From positions 359,922-423,921 of the forward strand of contig WVSL01000002.1 of the NCBI GenBank assembly GCA_015689685.1: a DNA stretch of 64,000 nt, written 5' to 3'. The position numbers were made by a program, and so were the translations under genes. How positions within the stretch are numbered: position 1 is the stretch's first letter; the number at the start of each line of letters is the position of its first letter. Shown piece after piece: positions 44,523 to 52,970 of this stretch. The stretch is from Rhodobacterales bacterium HKCCE2091. Lineage in GTDB: Bacteria; Pseudomonadota; Alphaproteobacteria; Rhodobacterales; Rhodobacteraceae. The notes beneath the pieces were generated by a model, which saw only the letters and a list, made by a program, of their open reading frames with translations, was not told the DNA's origin and ran no database searches.

Positions 44523-45149
44523 ATGGCACCGATGCAGCGCTTCTTCCACGACGTGTCAGAGCTGAACCGGATGTCCGGGGAGGCCGCCTGCGCGCTTGCC
44601 GGGGCGCACGGGCTGGCGGAGAGCGACCCCGCGCTGGTCGCGTTCCAGCGGATGCGCAACCATGTCGGCCATTGCCTGGAAACCACGAGCCAGTATCTCG
44701 GCCGTTACCCCGAGCCGCTGGACGAGGTGCAGCGGGCGGCGCGCGACGCGCGGCTGCGCTACCTCGGGCAGGCGCTGTTCGTCGGGGTCATGTCGAACCT
44801 GGAACAGGGGATGCGCGCCACAAACCTGTCGCGCGGCAACCCGCTCGGGCTCGAGCCCACGCGGGCCGATGTCTGCCCGTTCGGCGACCTGATGAAGGCC
44901 TCGGCCGAGCACGGGATGATCCCGGCGGGCGACCTTCCGCTCTGGGCGACGGTGGCGCGGGTGCGCAACCGGCTGATCCACTTCGGCGGCGAGGCCCTCA
45001 TCGACGGCAAGTGGGAGTTCCCCGACGGGCTTACCGTCGAGACGCGGAAGGGCGAGCCGATCGGCGGCGCGCTGTCGCTGTTCCCGCGGCTGACGCGCTG
45101 GACCGTGGCGGGCTATTCCGACTGGTGCGGCAGGATGCACGCGGGCTGA
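44523..45149 (+). CDS. Unknown protein with two HEPN-type R-N-x3-H motifs
   Basis: 208 residues, no signal or membrane helix. It contains RNHVGH at residues 45-50 and RNRLIH at residues 148-153, each matching the R-x4-H catalytic signature of HEPN ribonucleases and nucleotide-binding domains. The second is in the typical setting ATVARVRNRLIHFGG. The rest is mostly helical-looking with no other motif. It follows the degenerate sulfotransferase gene by 3 bases and is likely cotranscribed. No nucleotidyltransferase partner is present, so a classical HEPN-MNT toxin-antitoxin pair is not supported. Confidence 0.6.
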   Translation: MAPMQRFFHDVSELNRMSGEAACALAGAHGLAESDPALVAFQRMRNHVGHCLETTSQYLGRYPEPLDEVQRAARDARLRYLGQALFVGVMSNLEQGMRATNLSRGNPLGLEPTRADVCPFGDLMKASAEHGMIPAGDLPLWATVARVRNRLIHFGGEALIDGKWEFPDGLTVETRKGEPIGGALSLFPRLTRWTVAGYSDWCGRMHAG

Positions 45150-45180
45150 GCGTTCCGCCCGCGCGCCGCCAGTGCCGCGC

Positions 45181-45444
45181 TCAGCGCATCCCGAGCGCTT
45201 CCTTGTACATCTCCAGCACCGCCTCTTCCTCGGCGATGTCGTCGGGTTCGCGCTTGCGCAGCGCGATGACCTTGCGGATCACCTTGGTGTCGTAGCCGCG
45301 GCCCTTGGCCTCGGCCATGACCTCCTTCTGCTGGTCGGCGATGTCCTTCTTCTCGGCCTCGAGCCGTTCGTAGCGCTCGATGAACTGGCGCAGCTCGTCG
45401 GCGGTCACGCGGTAGCTGTCGGGGGTCGGGTCGGGAGCGTCCAT
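45181..45444 (-). CDS. gapR: DUF2312/GapR-like nucleoid protein (UPF0335)
   Basis: 87-residue all-helical, charged protein of the DUF2312 family; the Caulobacter member GapR tracks overtwisted DNA. Family marks are DELRQFIERYERLEAEKKDIADQQKEVMAEAKGRGYDTKVIRKVIALRKRE, and a short acidic tail. The ATG at 45442-45444 gives the normal length; a longer frame upstream is not needed. It diverges from the small membrane protein gene. Confidence 0.92.
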   Translation of the reverse strand: MDAPDPTPDSYRVTADELRQFIERYERLEAEKKDIADQQKEVMAEAKGRGYDTKVIRKVIALRKREPDDIAEEEAVLEMYKEALGMR

Positions 45445-45583
45445 GCGGGTCGGCCTCGGGTTCGGTTGCGTCGGTCCGAGCGGGTTAGCCGCCCCCGCCG
45501 CCGCCCGCAAGGCTTGCCGCGCCGCGCCGGGCGGGATACCCCCTGCCCCGGGCCGGAACGGCCCCGGACGGAGGACGAAGGAC

Positions 45584-45799
45584 ATGACCTGGCTGGTCTG
45601 GACCGGCACGATCCTTGCGCTGATCGGGCTTTGCGGCGTGATCCTGTGCATCGTGCTGGCGGTGCGCGCAAAGCGCGCGGGGCTCGACGATGCCGAACTC
45701 CGCGCGCGACTTCAGCGCGTGGTGGTGCTGAACATGGGCGCGCTGCTGGTCTCGGCGCTCGGCCTGATGGCCGTGGTGATGGGGGTCATCCTCGCCTGA
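45584..45799 (+). CDS. Small membrane protein, two helices, unknown function
   Basis: 71 residues: two hydrophobic helices (WLVWTGTILALIGLCGVILCIVLAV and VVVLNMGALLVSALGLMAVVMGVIL) around a basic loop (RAKRAGLDDAELRARLQR). It has a GGAGGAC ribosome site before ATG 45584. It resembles conserved short Rhodobacteraceae inner-membrane proteins of unknown role. Confidence 0.7.
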   Translation: MTWLVWTGTILALIGLCGVILCIVLAVRAKRAGLDDAELRARLQRVVVLNMGALLVSALGLMAVVMGVILA

Positions 45800-45858
45800 A
45801 CCGGCCCGGTGACCGCCGGGGCGCCACCCTCTGCCCCGCCGTCGTTCACGCTCCGGCG

Positions 45859-46020
45859 TCAGACCGGAAGATCGTTCACCAGGTCCTCGAAATCGTCGTC
45901 GTCGAGGGTCTTCACCCTGGCCCACTGGTCGCCGGCCCTGGGCTTGTCCCCGGACCGGTCCCGGCCCTTGGCGGCGGCCTCGGTTTCCCGGTCCTTCTTC
46001 GGTGCGCTCTGGTCGTTCAT
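45859..46020 (-). CDS. Small charged protein, 53 residues, unknown function
   Basis: Reads MNDQSAPKKDRETEAAAKGRD and continues as a hydrophilic chain ending DDDDFEDLVNDLPV. ATG at 46018-46020 has GGGAGGA about nine bases upstream. High charge and an acidic end are typical of short alphaproteobacterial orphans. No homolog recalled; it is plausible because of the good ribosome site and clean frame. Confidence 0.55.
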   Translation of the reverse strand: MNDQSAPKKDRETEAAAKGRDRSGDKPRAGDQWARVKTLDDDDFEDLVNDLPV

Positions 46021-46255
46021 TCGCGGCATCCTCCCGTGTCGGTCGCGATGTTCGGTTCACCTCCGCTTCCCGATCCCGACACTACACCAGCCCCCCGCCC
46101 GCGACCAATGGGGGGTTCGCCACGAAATCGATTGCGGGGTGGAAATACTTCTTTCACATGCAATTACCCTTCCCTCCGGTTCCGGTTCAGGGCATTGTGC
46201 GACCGTCGGCCGCAGCCTCGCTGCAACCGGCGGTGTAGCTGTTAGGACGGAAAGA

Positions 46256-46687
46256 ATGGAGCTGCGCCCCATCACCGAGGGTTATTCGGTGGCGTCGCAG
46301 ATCGAGCCCGATGATATCGCCGCCCTGGCAGAGGCCGGGGTGACGACGCTCATCTGCAACCGTCCCGATGCCGAGGTGCCGCCGTCCCTGCAGGCCGCCG
46401 CGATCCAGGCCGCGGCCGAGGCCGCCGGAATCGCCTTCGTCTACAACCCGGTCATCGGCACCGGCATGACCCACCAGTCGATCGAGGAACAGGCCGACGC
46501 CATCGACGGCTCGGAAGGCGGCGTGGTGGCGTACTGCGCGTCGGGGATGCGGTCGTCCTTGATGTGGGCCTTCGCGATGGCCGGCCGCCAGTCGAGCGAC
46601 GAGATCCTCGCCACCGTCGCCCGCGCCGGGTTCCGCATGGATCATCTCAAGGGCCAGATCGACGAGTTCGGGGAATTCCGGGCTTGA
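46256..46687 (+). CDS. TIGR01244/DUF442-type phosphatase or sulfur-transferase-like protein
   Basis: 143 residues of the DUF442 (Blh N-terminal-like) family. The CX5R-like site is in VVAYCASGMRSSLMW (Cys about residue 97), with early YSVASQIEPDDIAALAEAGVTTLICNRPDAE. TIGR01244 proteins are described as sulfur transferases or dual-specificity-phosphatase-like. No export signal. AGGACGGAAAGA precedes the ATG. Ten bases separate it from the EamA transporter gene. Confidence 0.85.
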   Translation: MELRPITEGYSVASQIEPDDIAALAEAGVTTLICNRPDAEVPPSLQAAAIQAAAEAAGIAFVYNPVIGTGMTHQSIEEQADAIDGSEGGVVAYCASGMRSSLMWAFAMAGRQSSDEILATVARAGFRMDHLKGQIDEFGEFRA

Positions 46688-46697
46688 TCCTCCGCGC

Positions 46698-47573
46698 ATG
46701 AAGGCACCCGGGCCCGCCGGGCAGGGCATCCTGATGATGCTCGGGGCCGTGTTCCTGTTCTCCGCAATGGATGCGCAGGCCAAGGCGCTGTCGGCGCGTT
46801 ACGACGTGATCGAGGTGGTCTGGGCGCGCTATGTCGGGCAGGTGCTGGTCACCGTCCTCGTGCTCGGCCACCGCGCGGTGCCGCTCCTGCGGACGCGGCA
46901 CCTCGGGCTCCAGATGCTGCGCTCGGCGTTCCTGTTCGCCGCGACGATCTGCTTCTTCACCTCGCTGTCGCACCTGCCGATCGCCTCGGCGACGGCGGTG
47001 ATGAACATCCACCCGGTGCTGCTCACGCTCGGCGCGGCGCTGATCCTGGGCGAACCGCTCGGCCCGCGGCGCATCATCGGCATCGCGGTCGCGCTGGTCG
47101 GGGCTCTCATCATCATCCGCCCCGGCAGCGAGGTGTTCAGCCTCGCCGCGCTGCTGCCGCTCGGGGCCGGCATCTGCTACGCCTCCTACGCGCTCGCCAC
47201 CCGGTTCCTCGGCCGGGACGAGGACATCCTGACCTCGCTGATCTACACCGCGCTGCTCGGCGCGGCGGCGGCTAGCGTGCTCACCATCCCCGCATGGACC
47301 ACGCCCGACGCGGCCGACTGGGGCCGCTTCCTCGCGCTCGGCGTGACCGGCGCGGCGGGGCAGTTCCTGCTAATCCGGGCGCTGACCGTGGCCGAGGCCG
47401 GGGCTGTGGCGCCGTTCGGCTATTCCGGCGTCGTCTTCGCCACGCTCTGGGGGCTTCTCGCGTTCAGCGAGCCGCCGGACGCGTGGACAATCCTCGGCGC
47501 CGTTGTGATCGTGTCGGCCGGGATCTATGTCTGGCACCGCGAGACACGGGCGCCCGCACCGCGGCGCGCCTGA
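46698..47573 (+). CDS. EamA/DMT-family transporter
   Basis: 291-residue inner-membrane protein with ten hydrophobic helices in two EamA halves (GQGILMMLGAVFLFSAMDAQAKALSARYD; and LALGVTGAAGQFLLIRALTVAEAGAVAPFGYSGVVFATLWGLLAF). Likely an exporter or importer of metabolites; substrate not predictable. It follows the TIGR01244 gene by 10 bases and precedes the acyltransferase gene by 20. Confidence 0.9.
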   Translation: MKAPGPAGQGILMMLGAVFLFSAMDAQAKALSARYDVIEVVWARYVGQVLVTVLVLGHRAVPLLRTRHLGLQMLRSAFLFAATICFFTSLSHLPIASATAVMNIHPVLLTLGAALILGEPLGPRRIIGIAVALVGALIIIRPGSEVFSLAALLPLGAGICYASYALATRFLGRDEDILTSLIYTALLGAAAASVLTIPAWTTPDAADWGRFLALGVTGAAGQFLLIRALTVAEAGAVAPFGYSGVVFATLWGLLAFSEPPDAWTILGAVVIVSAGIYVWHRETRAPAPRRA

Positions 47574-47593
47574 CGGCCGGGGCGACGGGGGAC

Positions 47594-48523
47594 ATGGCGA
47601 AGAAGCCGCCGCGGGACCAGACCCGCACATGGAGCGATCTTGCGACCGACCGCGCCGCCGGTGCGGCCATCGCGGTCGCGCGCGCCCTGCCCTGGCGCGT
47701 CCGGGTGCCGCTGATGGGGCGGATCCTGTCGGGCGTCGCGGGCTCGCTCCGGTTCCGCGACCGGGCGATGGAAAACCTCGAATTCATCTGGCCCGACATG
47801 GATCCCGACGAACGGCAGCGGATCGCCGCGGCGGTGCTCGACAACATGGGCCGCACGCTGATCGAGAACGTCGACACGTCCGGCCTGCTCGCCCGCGCCG
47901 GCGACTGGCCCCCGCACGGCCCCGGGGTCGCCGCGCTGGAACGCGCCCGCGCCGAGGGGCGCCCGGCGATCCTCGTCTCCGGCCATTTCGGCAACTGGGA
48001 AGCGGCGCGCGCGGCACTCACCCGCGCCGGGTTCGAGGTCGGCGGCCTCTACCGCCCGCTGAACAACGGCTATCTCGACGACCGCCACGCGGGCGCGCTG
48101 TCGGCGCTCGGCGGGCCGGTGTTTCCGCGCGGGCGCGAGGGGTTGAAGGGTTTCGTGCGGTTCCTGAAGGGGGGCGGGTTCGGGATCATCTTCCCCGACC
48201 AGTTCGTCGCCGACGGCGAGATGCTGGATTTCCTCGGCCAGCCCGCGCCCACCACCCTGTCCCCGGCCGAGCTTGCCGCCCGCTACGGCGCGCTGATCGT
48301 CCCGTTCTACGGCATCCGCGCGGAAAACGGGCTCGATTTCGAGGTGCTGGTGGAGGACCCGATCGAGCCCGGCGACCCCGCCGAGACGATGCAGGCGATC
48401 AACGACAGCCTCGCGGCGCAGGTGCGGAAACGGCCGGGCCAGTGGCTCTGGGTCCACCGGCGCTGGAAGCACGCGCGGCTGAAACGTTACGGGATGCTGC
48501 CGGTGGAGCCGGAGACGGACTAG
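47594..48523 (+). CDS. Lipid A-type acyltransferase (LpxL/HtrB family)
   Basis: 309-residue membrane-associated lysophospholipid/lipid A acyltransferase. HxxxxD-type active-site segment SGHFGNWEAARAAL (His in SGHFGNWE), PLNNGYLDDR, and PDQFVADGEMLDFLGQPAPTTLSPAELAARYGALIVPFYGIR are family marks; WLWVHRRWK near the end is typical. The start ATG at 47594 (GGGGGACATG). Probably adds a secondary acyl chain to lipid A. It converges on the DUF1223 gene with stops overlapping by four bases. Confidence 0.9.
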   Translation: MAKKPPRDQTRTWSDLATDRAAGAAIAVARALPWRVRVPLMGRILSGVAGSLRFRDRAMENLEFIWPDMDPDERQRIAAAVLDNMGRTLIENVDTSGLLARAGDWPPHGPGVAALERARAEGRPAILVSGHFGNWEAARAALTRAGFEVGGLYRPLNNGYLDDRHAGALSALGGPVFPRGREGLKGFVRFLKGGGFGIIFPDQFVADGEMLDFLGQPAPTTLSPAELAARYGALIVPFYGIRAENGLDFEVLVEDPIEPGDPAETMQAINDSLAAQVRKRPGQWLWVHRRWKHARLKRYGMLPVEPETD

Positions 48524-49227
48524 TCGAGCAGCGCCGCGGCCAGGATCGGCCCCTGCCCAGCCGCCTGCAGGATCACCGCGTAATCCAGCCCGTCCGCCGG
48601 CGTGACGCTGGCCTCGAACGGCGACCGGCCGTCCCATTCCGCGATCACCTGCCAGCTTCGGACGATGTTGTGGTAGTCGATGGTGCGGTTGGCGTTCTCG
48701 CCGCGGCCGATGGCGACGCGTTCGTGCGGGACGAAGCCGACCAGCTGCACGTCGATGCCGCCGCGGGGCGGCGTGCCCTGCATCTCGGCCCGCAGGGCGA
48801 AGCCGTCGCCCTCGCGGGCGGTGCTCAGGTCCACCGGCGCGGGCGTCTCGGCCTGGGCCATGATCCGGTCCATCACCGCCATCGGCCTGTGGCCGACGAC
48901 GTGATCGGTACCGCCGATGATCATCTGCGGGGTGTAGACGGTGCCGGACCCGGCGACGCGGGCATACTGGTGCTGGCGCGCGGTGAAGGCGGCGTCGGCG
49001 AAGGTGTCGGGCCAGCCGATGTAGTCCCAGTAATCGACGTGAAGCGCGAGCGCGATGACATGGTCGTTCCCGGCCAGTTCGGCCAGCAGCGCGTCGGCGG
49101 GCGGACAGGAGGAACAGCCCTGCGAGGTGAACAGCTCCACCACCACGGGCCCCTCGGCCGATGCCGCCGTCGCCGTCGTCGCGGCGGCCAGCCCGAGGGC
49201 GCAGGCCAGTCTTCGCAGCTCCACCAT
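48520..49227 (-). CDS. DUF1223 family secreted thioredoxin-like protein
   Basis: 235 residues: signal peptide (MVELRRLACALGLAAATTATAASA) and a DUF1223 domain beginning VVVELFTSQGCSSCPPADALLAELA with a CSSC-type pair. HVDYWDYIGWPDTFADAAFTARQHQYARV and TVYTPQMIIGG are also family hallmarks. Presumably periplasmic and redox-linked; function not established. The ATG at 49225-49227 has AAGGA eight bases upstream. Confidence 0.85.
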   Translation of the reverse strand: MVELRRLACALGLAAATTATAASAEGPVVVELFTSQGCSSCPPADALLAELAGNDHVIALALHVDYWDYIGWPDTFADAAFTARQHQYARVAGSGTVYTPQMIIGGTDHVVGHRPMAVMDRIMAQAETPAPVDLSTAREGDGFALRAEMQGTPPRGGIDVQLVGFVPHERVAIGRGENANRTIDYHNIVRSWQVIAEWDGRSPFEASVTPADGLDYAVILQAAGQGPILAAALLD

Positions 49228-49323
49228 CGCCGTCCTTTCCAAGAATCCCCGATCTCGGCCACCAGACCTAGCCGTTCCGGTCCGCGGGCGCCAATCAACC
49301 CTTTGCGAGACCGCGTTACCGCG

Positions 49324-49773
49324 TCAGATCCACCGCCGGGTGCGGGCCATGAAGGCGCGGGCCTCGTCGCCGAAATGCTCCACCAGCCGAGCTTCCTCGG
49401 GCAGGATGAAGCGGACCGAGACGAGACCGGCGTAGATGCCCGGCAGGATCACCGCCGACAGCGCGCCGAGCCACAGGACCTCCCCGGCGAGGATCGCGAC
49501 CATCCCGAGGTAGATCGGGTTCCGCGACAGCCGGTAGGGCCCATCGGTCAGCAGCGAGGTGGGCTCCTCGTGCGGCTCGATCGAGGTCTTCGCCCGCCAG
49601 AAATAGATCGCCGACCACGCGATGACGGCAAGGCCCATCAGCGCCAGGACCGTGCCGAGCAGGCGGAGCGGACCGGAGGCGAGGCTCAGGATCGGCAGGT
49701 AGCGCGCCAGCGCCCAGGCCAGCACCATGAAACCGGCAAGCCAGATCGGCGGCAGGTCGGGAAAGCCCTTCAT
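49324..49773 (-). CDS. Isoprenylcysteine carboxyl methyltransferase-like membrane protein
   Basis: 149 residues with about four hydrophobic helices. The ICMT/PEMT signature is in SLLTDGPYRLSRNPIYLGMV and the closing LPEEARLVEHFGDEARAFMARTRRW (Glu and His near the end). It methylates a lipid or small molecule with SAM; the substrate is unknown. The ATG overlaps the FkbM gene stop by four bases, so the two are coupled. Confidence 0.87.
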   Translation of the reverse strand: MKGFPDLPPIWLAGFMVLAWALARYLPILSLASGPLRLLGTVLALMGLAVIAWSAIYFWRAKTSIEPHEEPTSLLTDGPYRLSRNPIYLGMVAILAGEVLWLGALSAVILPGIYAGLVSVRFILPEEARLVEHFGDEARAFMARTRRWI

Positions 49774-50471
49774 CTCCGCTCCATCAGCACGTTGGTCCGG
49801 GCGCGGGCGGCGACCTCGAACCCCTGTTCCGCGAGGGTCGCGAGAAGCCCGTCGACAGCCTCCTGCCCGACGATGTGCGGATGCAGCTCCACCACGATCG
49901 CGCGCAGGGCCGACAGGTCGGCGGCGGGCAGAAGCGTCGTCTCCGCCCCCTCGATGTCCATCACCAGCACGTCCGGCTCCAGCTCCGCCAGCACCGCCGG
50001 CAGCGCGTCGCTCTTCACCGTGACCTCGCGGGTCGCCTCGTCGCGCGCAAGAAGCGAGGACGACACGACGTTGTCGGCGACGTGGAACGTCGCGGGCGCG
50101 CCGTCGGCGGTGACCGCCTTCATCCGCAACTCCGGCGTGACCGGGTTCAGCGCGTAGTTCGCCCGGAGGATCGGCTCCAGCCCCGGGTTGGCCTCGTAAG
50201 ACGTCACCCGCCCCGCCCCCGCGATCCGCGCCGCCACCAGGCCGACGACCCCGATCCCGCCGCCGATCTCGAGCACCCGGTCCCCCGGTCGCAGGCACCG
50301 CCGCAGCAGGTCGCGCTCGGCGTCCTCGTAGGTGCGCTTGAAGATCAGGTTCCGCACCAGCGGGCTCAGCCCCGGCGCGGCGGTGCCGATCCGAACGCCG
50401 TCGAGAGTCATCACTTTCGTCCCGACCAGCCGGTGCCAGTTCATGCGGACGTTGCGGAACGGATCGGCCAT
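49770..50471 (-). CDS. FkbM-family methyltransferase (first)
   Basis: 233-residue SAM-dependent methyltransferase. Rossmann motif I is VLEIGGGIGVVGLVAARIAG, and motif SYEANPGLEPILRANYALN follows. DVLVMDIEGAETTLL is the FkbM motif-IV-like stretch with the acidic ligands. No signal peptide. A GTG one codon earlier (50474) also exists, but ATG 50469-50471 is favoured because it overlaps the upstream stop in TGATG. FkbM enzymes methylate sugars, often in surface glycans; two more are next door. Confidence 0.88.
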   Translation of the reverse strand: MADPFRNVRMNWHRLVGTKVMTLDGVRIGTAAPGLSPLVRNLIFKRTYEDAERDLLRRCLRPGDRVLEIGGGIGVVGLVAARIAGAGRVTSYEANPGLEPILRANYALNPVTPELRMKAVTADGAPATFHVADNVVSSSLLARDEATREVTVKSDALPAVLAELEPDVLVMDIEGAETTLLPAADLSALRAIVVELHPHIVGQEAVDGLLATLAEQGFEVAARARTNVLMERR

Positions 50472-51277
50472 CACGCGGCCCCGTCGCGGCGGGCGAAGGT
50501 CGCGGTCAGGAAATCAAAGTTCACCGCCACCAGCCGGAACCCCCGCGCGGTCAGGAAATCGACCACGGGAACGAAGGTGGCCTCCTTCGCCCGACCGCGT
50601 TCGAAGCCCGCGTCGACGGTGACGTAGTCGAAGGCGTCGAGGACCGGCTCGGCCCCGGTCAGGACCTCGGGCTCCGCGCCCTCGGCCTCCAGCTTGAAGA
50701 TGCTGGTGCCGTCCCCCGCGGGCCGCGGCAGGTCGTCGGCCAGCGCGACCGCCTGCACCGTCACCGGCGCATGGCTGCCGTCGATCTCGATCAGCGAGCT
50801 GTCCGCGGTCTCGGGCTTGCGATAGAAGGTCAGTTCCTTCGTCTCGTGCCACAGCGCCTTGCGCCGCGTCTCGGGCCGGCCGTCGAAGTTGTTCAGGTCA
50901 CAGGTCCGCGCTTCGAGTTCCTCGGGTTCGTAGGCGACGTAGGCCATGCCCTGCGCCCGCGCCCAGACCCCGAGTTCGCCGACATTCGCCCCGCAATCGA
51001 CGAAGACGCCGCCGGGCCGGATGGCCAGGCCGGTCAGGTTGTAGCGCCCCGCCAGCGAGGCCACGCCGCCCGCCACGCCGCGCTTGTACCGGCGGTGCCG
51101 GCCGCGGCGGCAGAGGTGGATCACCGCGCCGTCCGCATCGGTGATCCGGTAGATCCCGTCCTCGCCCGCCGGGTGCAGGCGGTAGCCATGCCCGCGCAGC
51201 GCGCGCGACAGGTTCACGAGGCCGCAATAGGCCCCGAGCGGCAGCGCACCGGACATCGAGGAGAGCAAGTCGGTCAC
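50471..51277 (-). CDS. FkbM-family methyltransferase (second)
   Basis: 268 residues. Rossmann motif FVDCGANVGELGVWARAQGMAYVAYEPEEL and acidic IFKLEAEGAEPEVLTGA (the FkbM K-D/E-EGAE motif; E replaces the usual D). The first ~85 residues are basic (CRRGRHRRYKRGVAGG) and precede the fold. GTG at 51275-51277 is chosen because of the AAGGG site eight bases upstream; the next ATG is eight residues in. Coupled to the downstream FkbM gene by one base. Confidence 0.86.
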   Translation of the reverse strand: MTDLLSSMSGALPLGAYCGLVNLSRALRGHGYRLHPAGEDGIYRITDADGAVIHLCRRGRHRRYKRGVAGGVASLAGRYNLTGLAIRPGGVFVDCGANVGELGVWARAQGMAYVAYEPEELEARTCDLNNFDGRPETRRKALWHETKELTFYRKPETADSSLIEIDGSHAPVTVQAVALADDLPRPAGDGTSIFKLEAEGAEPEVLTGAEPVLDAFDYVTVDAGFERGRAKEATFVPVVDFLTARGFRLVAVNFDFLTATFARRDGAA

Positions 51278-51457
51278 GTCGCGATCCCTTCCGGGGCACG
51301 CGCGCAGGATCGCCGCCCCCGCGCCGGTATAGCCGCGCCATCCGCGCCCGCCAACCGCATCGCGCGGACCGTCTCGCCGCCGGGGTGCGACAGTGGCCGA
51401 CGTGGACGCATGGGCGGCCGGCGTGGTATCGCCGCGGCACCGCCGCCCGAGGACACG

Positions 51458-52189
51458 ATGACCAGCCGCTTCGCGCCCCCCGACGCCGACACGCTCCGCC
51501 CGCAGGGCGCGTTCGAGACCGCGATGATGCGCGGGCAGGCCCTGCCCGGCGGCCTCGGCTACATCTGCTTCCGCAAGCTCAAGCGCCGGATCGGCCAGCG
51601 GGCGCACGCGGCGTTCGAAGCCGCGCTGGCGGGTCTCGGCCCGGGCGACATCGTCGTCGACCTCGGCGCGAACGTGGGCGACATCAGCGCCCGGCTGGCC
51701 GCGACCGGCGCCACGCTCCACGCCTTCGAACCCGACCCCGAGACCTTCGGCCACCTCGCCGCCCGTCTCGGCCACCTGCCGAACGTCACGCTTCACAACG
51801 CCGCCGCTGGCGGGCGCGACGGCAGCGCGACACTGTTCCGCCCGCCGTCCTGGGCGGAGGAGGATCGCCGTCGCTCGGCATCCAAGGCCAATTCCGTCGC
51901 CGCGATGGCCGAGGCCCGCGGCTTCGTGCCCTCGGGCGAGGTGCCGGTGGTCGATTTCGCGCGCTTCCTCAACGGCTTGCCGGATGTCGCGCAGCTCGTG
52001 AAGGTGGATATCGAGGGCGCGGAGTGGGAGCTGATCGAGGCCGTCATGGACCGCGCCCCGGACCGCTTCCGCGCCATGTTCGTCGAGACCCACGAACGGG
52101 TCGACCGCGCCGTATTGCCGCTGGTGAAGCGGATGCAGGCCCGGTTCGCCGCGGAACCCGCGCCCTACGTCAACCTCTACTGGACCTGA
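51458..52189 (+). CDS. FkbM-family methyltransferase (third)
   Basis: 243 residues on the opposite strand. Motif I VVDLGANVGDISARLAATGATLHAFEPDPETF; motif LVKVDIEGAEWELIEAVMDRAP; end YVNLYWT. GAGGACACG precedes ATG 51458. The 3' end overlaps the convergent GT25 gene by 20 bases. Its N-terminal ~50 residues (PPDADTLRPQGAFETAMMRGQALPGG) lack known motifs. Confidence 0.87.
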   Translation: MTSRFAPPDADTLRPQGAFETAMMRGQALPGGLGYICFRKLKRRIGQRAHAAFEAALAGLGPGDIVVDLGANVGDISARLAATGATLHAFEPDPETFGHLAARLGHLPNVTLHNAAAGGRDGSATLFRPPSWAEEDRRRSASKANSVAAMAEARGFVPSGEVPVVDFARFLNGLPDVAQLVKVDIEGAEWELIEAVMDRAPDRFRAMFVETHERVDRAVLPLVKRMQARFAAEPAPYVNLYWT

Positions 52190-52970
52190 GCGCCGCGGCC
52201 GTTTCGGCGATGCCCGGGGACGGCTCGATATGGACGCGCTCGGCATCGACGAGATGCGCGAGCCGCCGGACGCCCATCCCGACCTGCGCCCCGATCCGCC
52301 GCATCCGGAACGCGGCCCCGCCGCCGTCGGCCCGCGGTTTCGCCACCGCGTCGATCAGGCTGACGGTCTCCATCGGCGGCGCGATCCCGTAGGCCGCGCA
52401 CTGGTCGAGCTGGATCGCGAGCGCCGGGTCGGACTGGTAGCTGCGCTGGTCCCGGGTCGCGGAAATGAGCGCGTCGGACGGGGCCGCGGCCCGTTCCGCG
52501 CGCGCCAGCATCCGTGCCGCGCCTTCGGGGAAGGCAACATAGGCGGCGGAACCGGTGCGGTCCTGCCAGAGCCGCCGGATCGGGGCGTCGGGATGCGCCG
52601 ACCGGGACACCAGCTTCTTCCGCGAGCGGGTCTCGATACTCACATGATCTATGCCGCGTAATACACTGATATGTTTCAGGCTTTGAGAGATATCCACAGA
52701 CAGAAGCGCGTCGTCCTCCAGCACCAGGCCGGGCCGGTCATCCGCGAGGATGCGCCGCCAGCAGGCCATGTGCGAGGCGCAGAGCGCCATCTCCGTCACC
52801 CGCAGTGGCCGCTGCCACCGCTGCCAGACCGGGGCCTCCGGTCCGGGATCCAGAGTCTGCGGCGTCACCGCCTCCACCCGCTCCCAGTCCAGCCCCAGGA
52901 GATCGAGCTGCCGCGCCATGAAGGCCATGCGGTCACGGGCGCTGGCGAGGTTGATGACGTAGGCCCGCAT
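52170..52970 (-). CDS. Glycosyltransferase family 25 (LPS/glycan biosynthesis), first
   Basis: 266 residues. The GT25 signature YVINLASARDRMAFMARQLDLLGLDWERVEAV opens it, then GLVLEDDALLS (EDD acid patch), and a late HI/Q-rich domain. Start ATG overlaps the GT4 stop by one base, so the two are coupled. Likely adds a sugar to LPS or another surface glycan. A convergent overlap with an FkbM gene exists at the 3' end. Confidence 0.87.
   Translation of the reverse strand: MRAYVINLASARDRMAFMARQLDLLGLDWERVEAVTPQTLDPGPEAPVWQRWQRPLRVTEMALCASHMACWRRILADDRPGLVLEDDALLSVDISQSLKHISVLRGIDHVSIETRSRKKLVSRSAHPDAPIRRLWQDRTGSAAYVAFPEGAARMLARAERAAAPSDALISATRDQRSYQSDPALAIQLDQCAAYGIAPPMETVSLIDAVAKPRADGGGAAFRMRRIGAQVGMGVRRLAHLVDAERVHIEPSPGIAETAAALRSSRG

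Noticed and set aside
44523..45149. HEPN-MNT toxin-antitoxin pair
   Set aside because: No nucleotidyltransferase-like neighbour; upstream is a sulfotransferase-like gene and downstream a GapR-like gene on the other strand.
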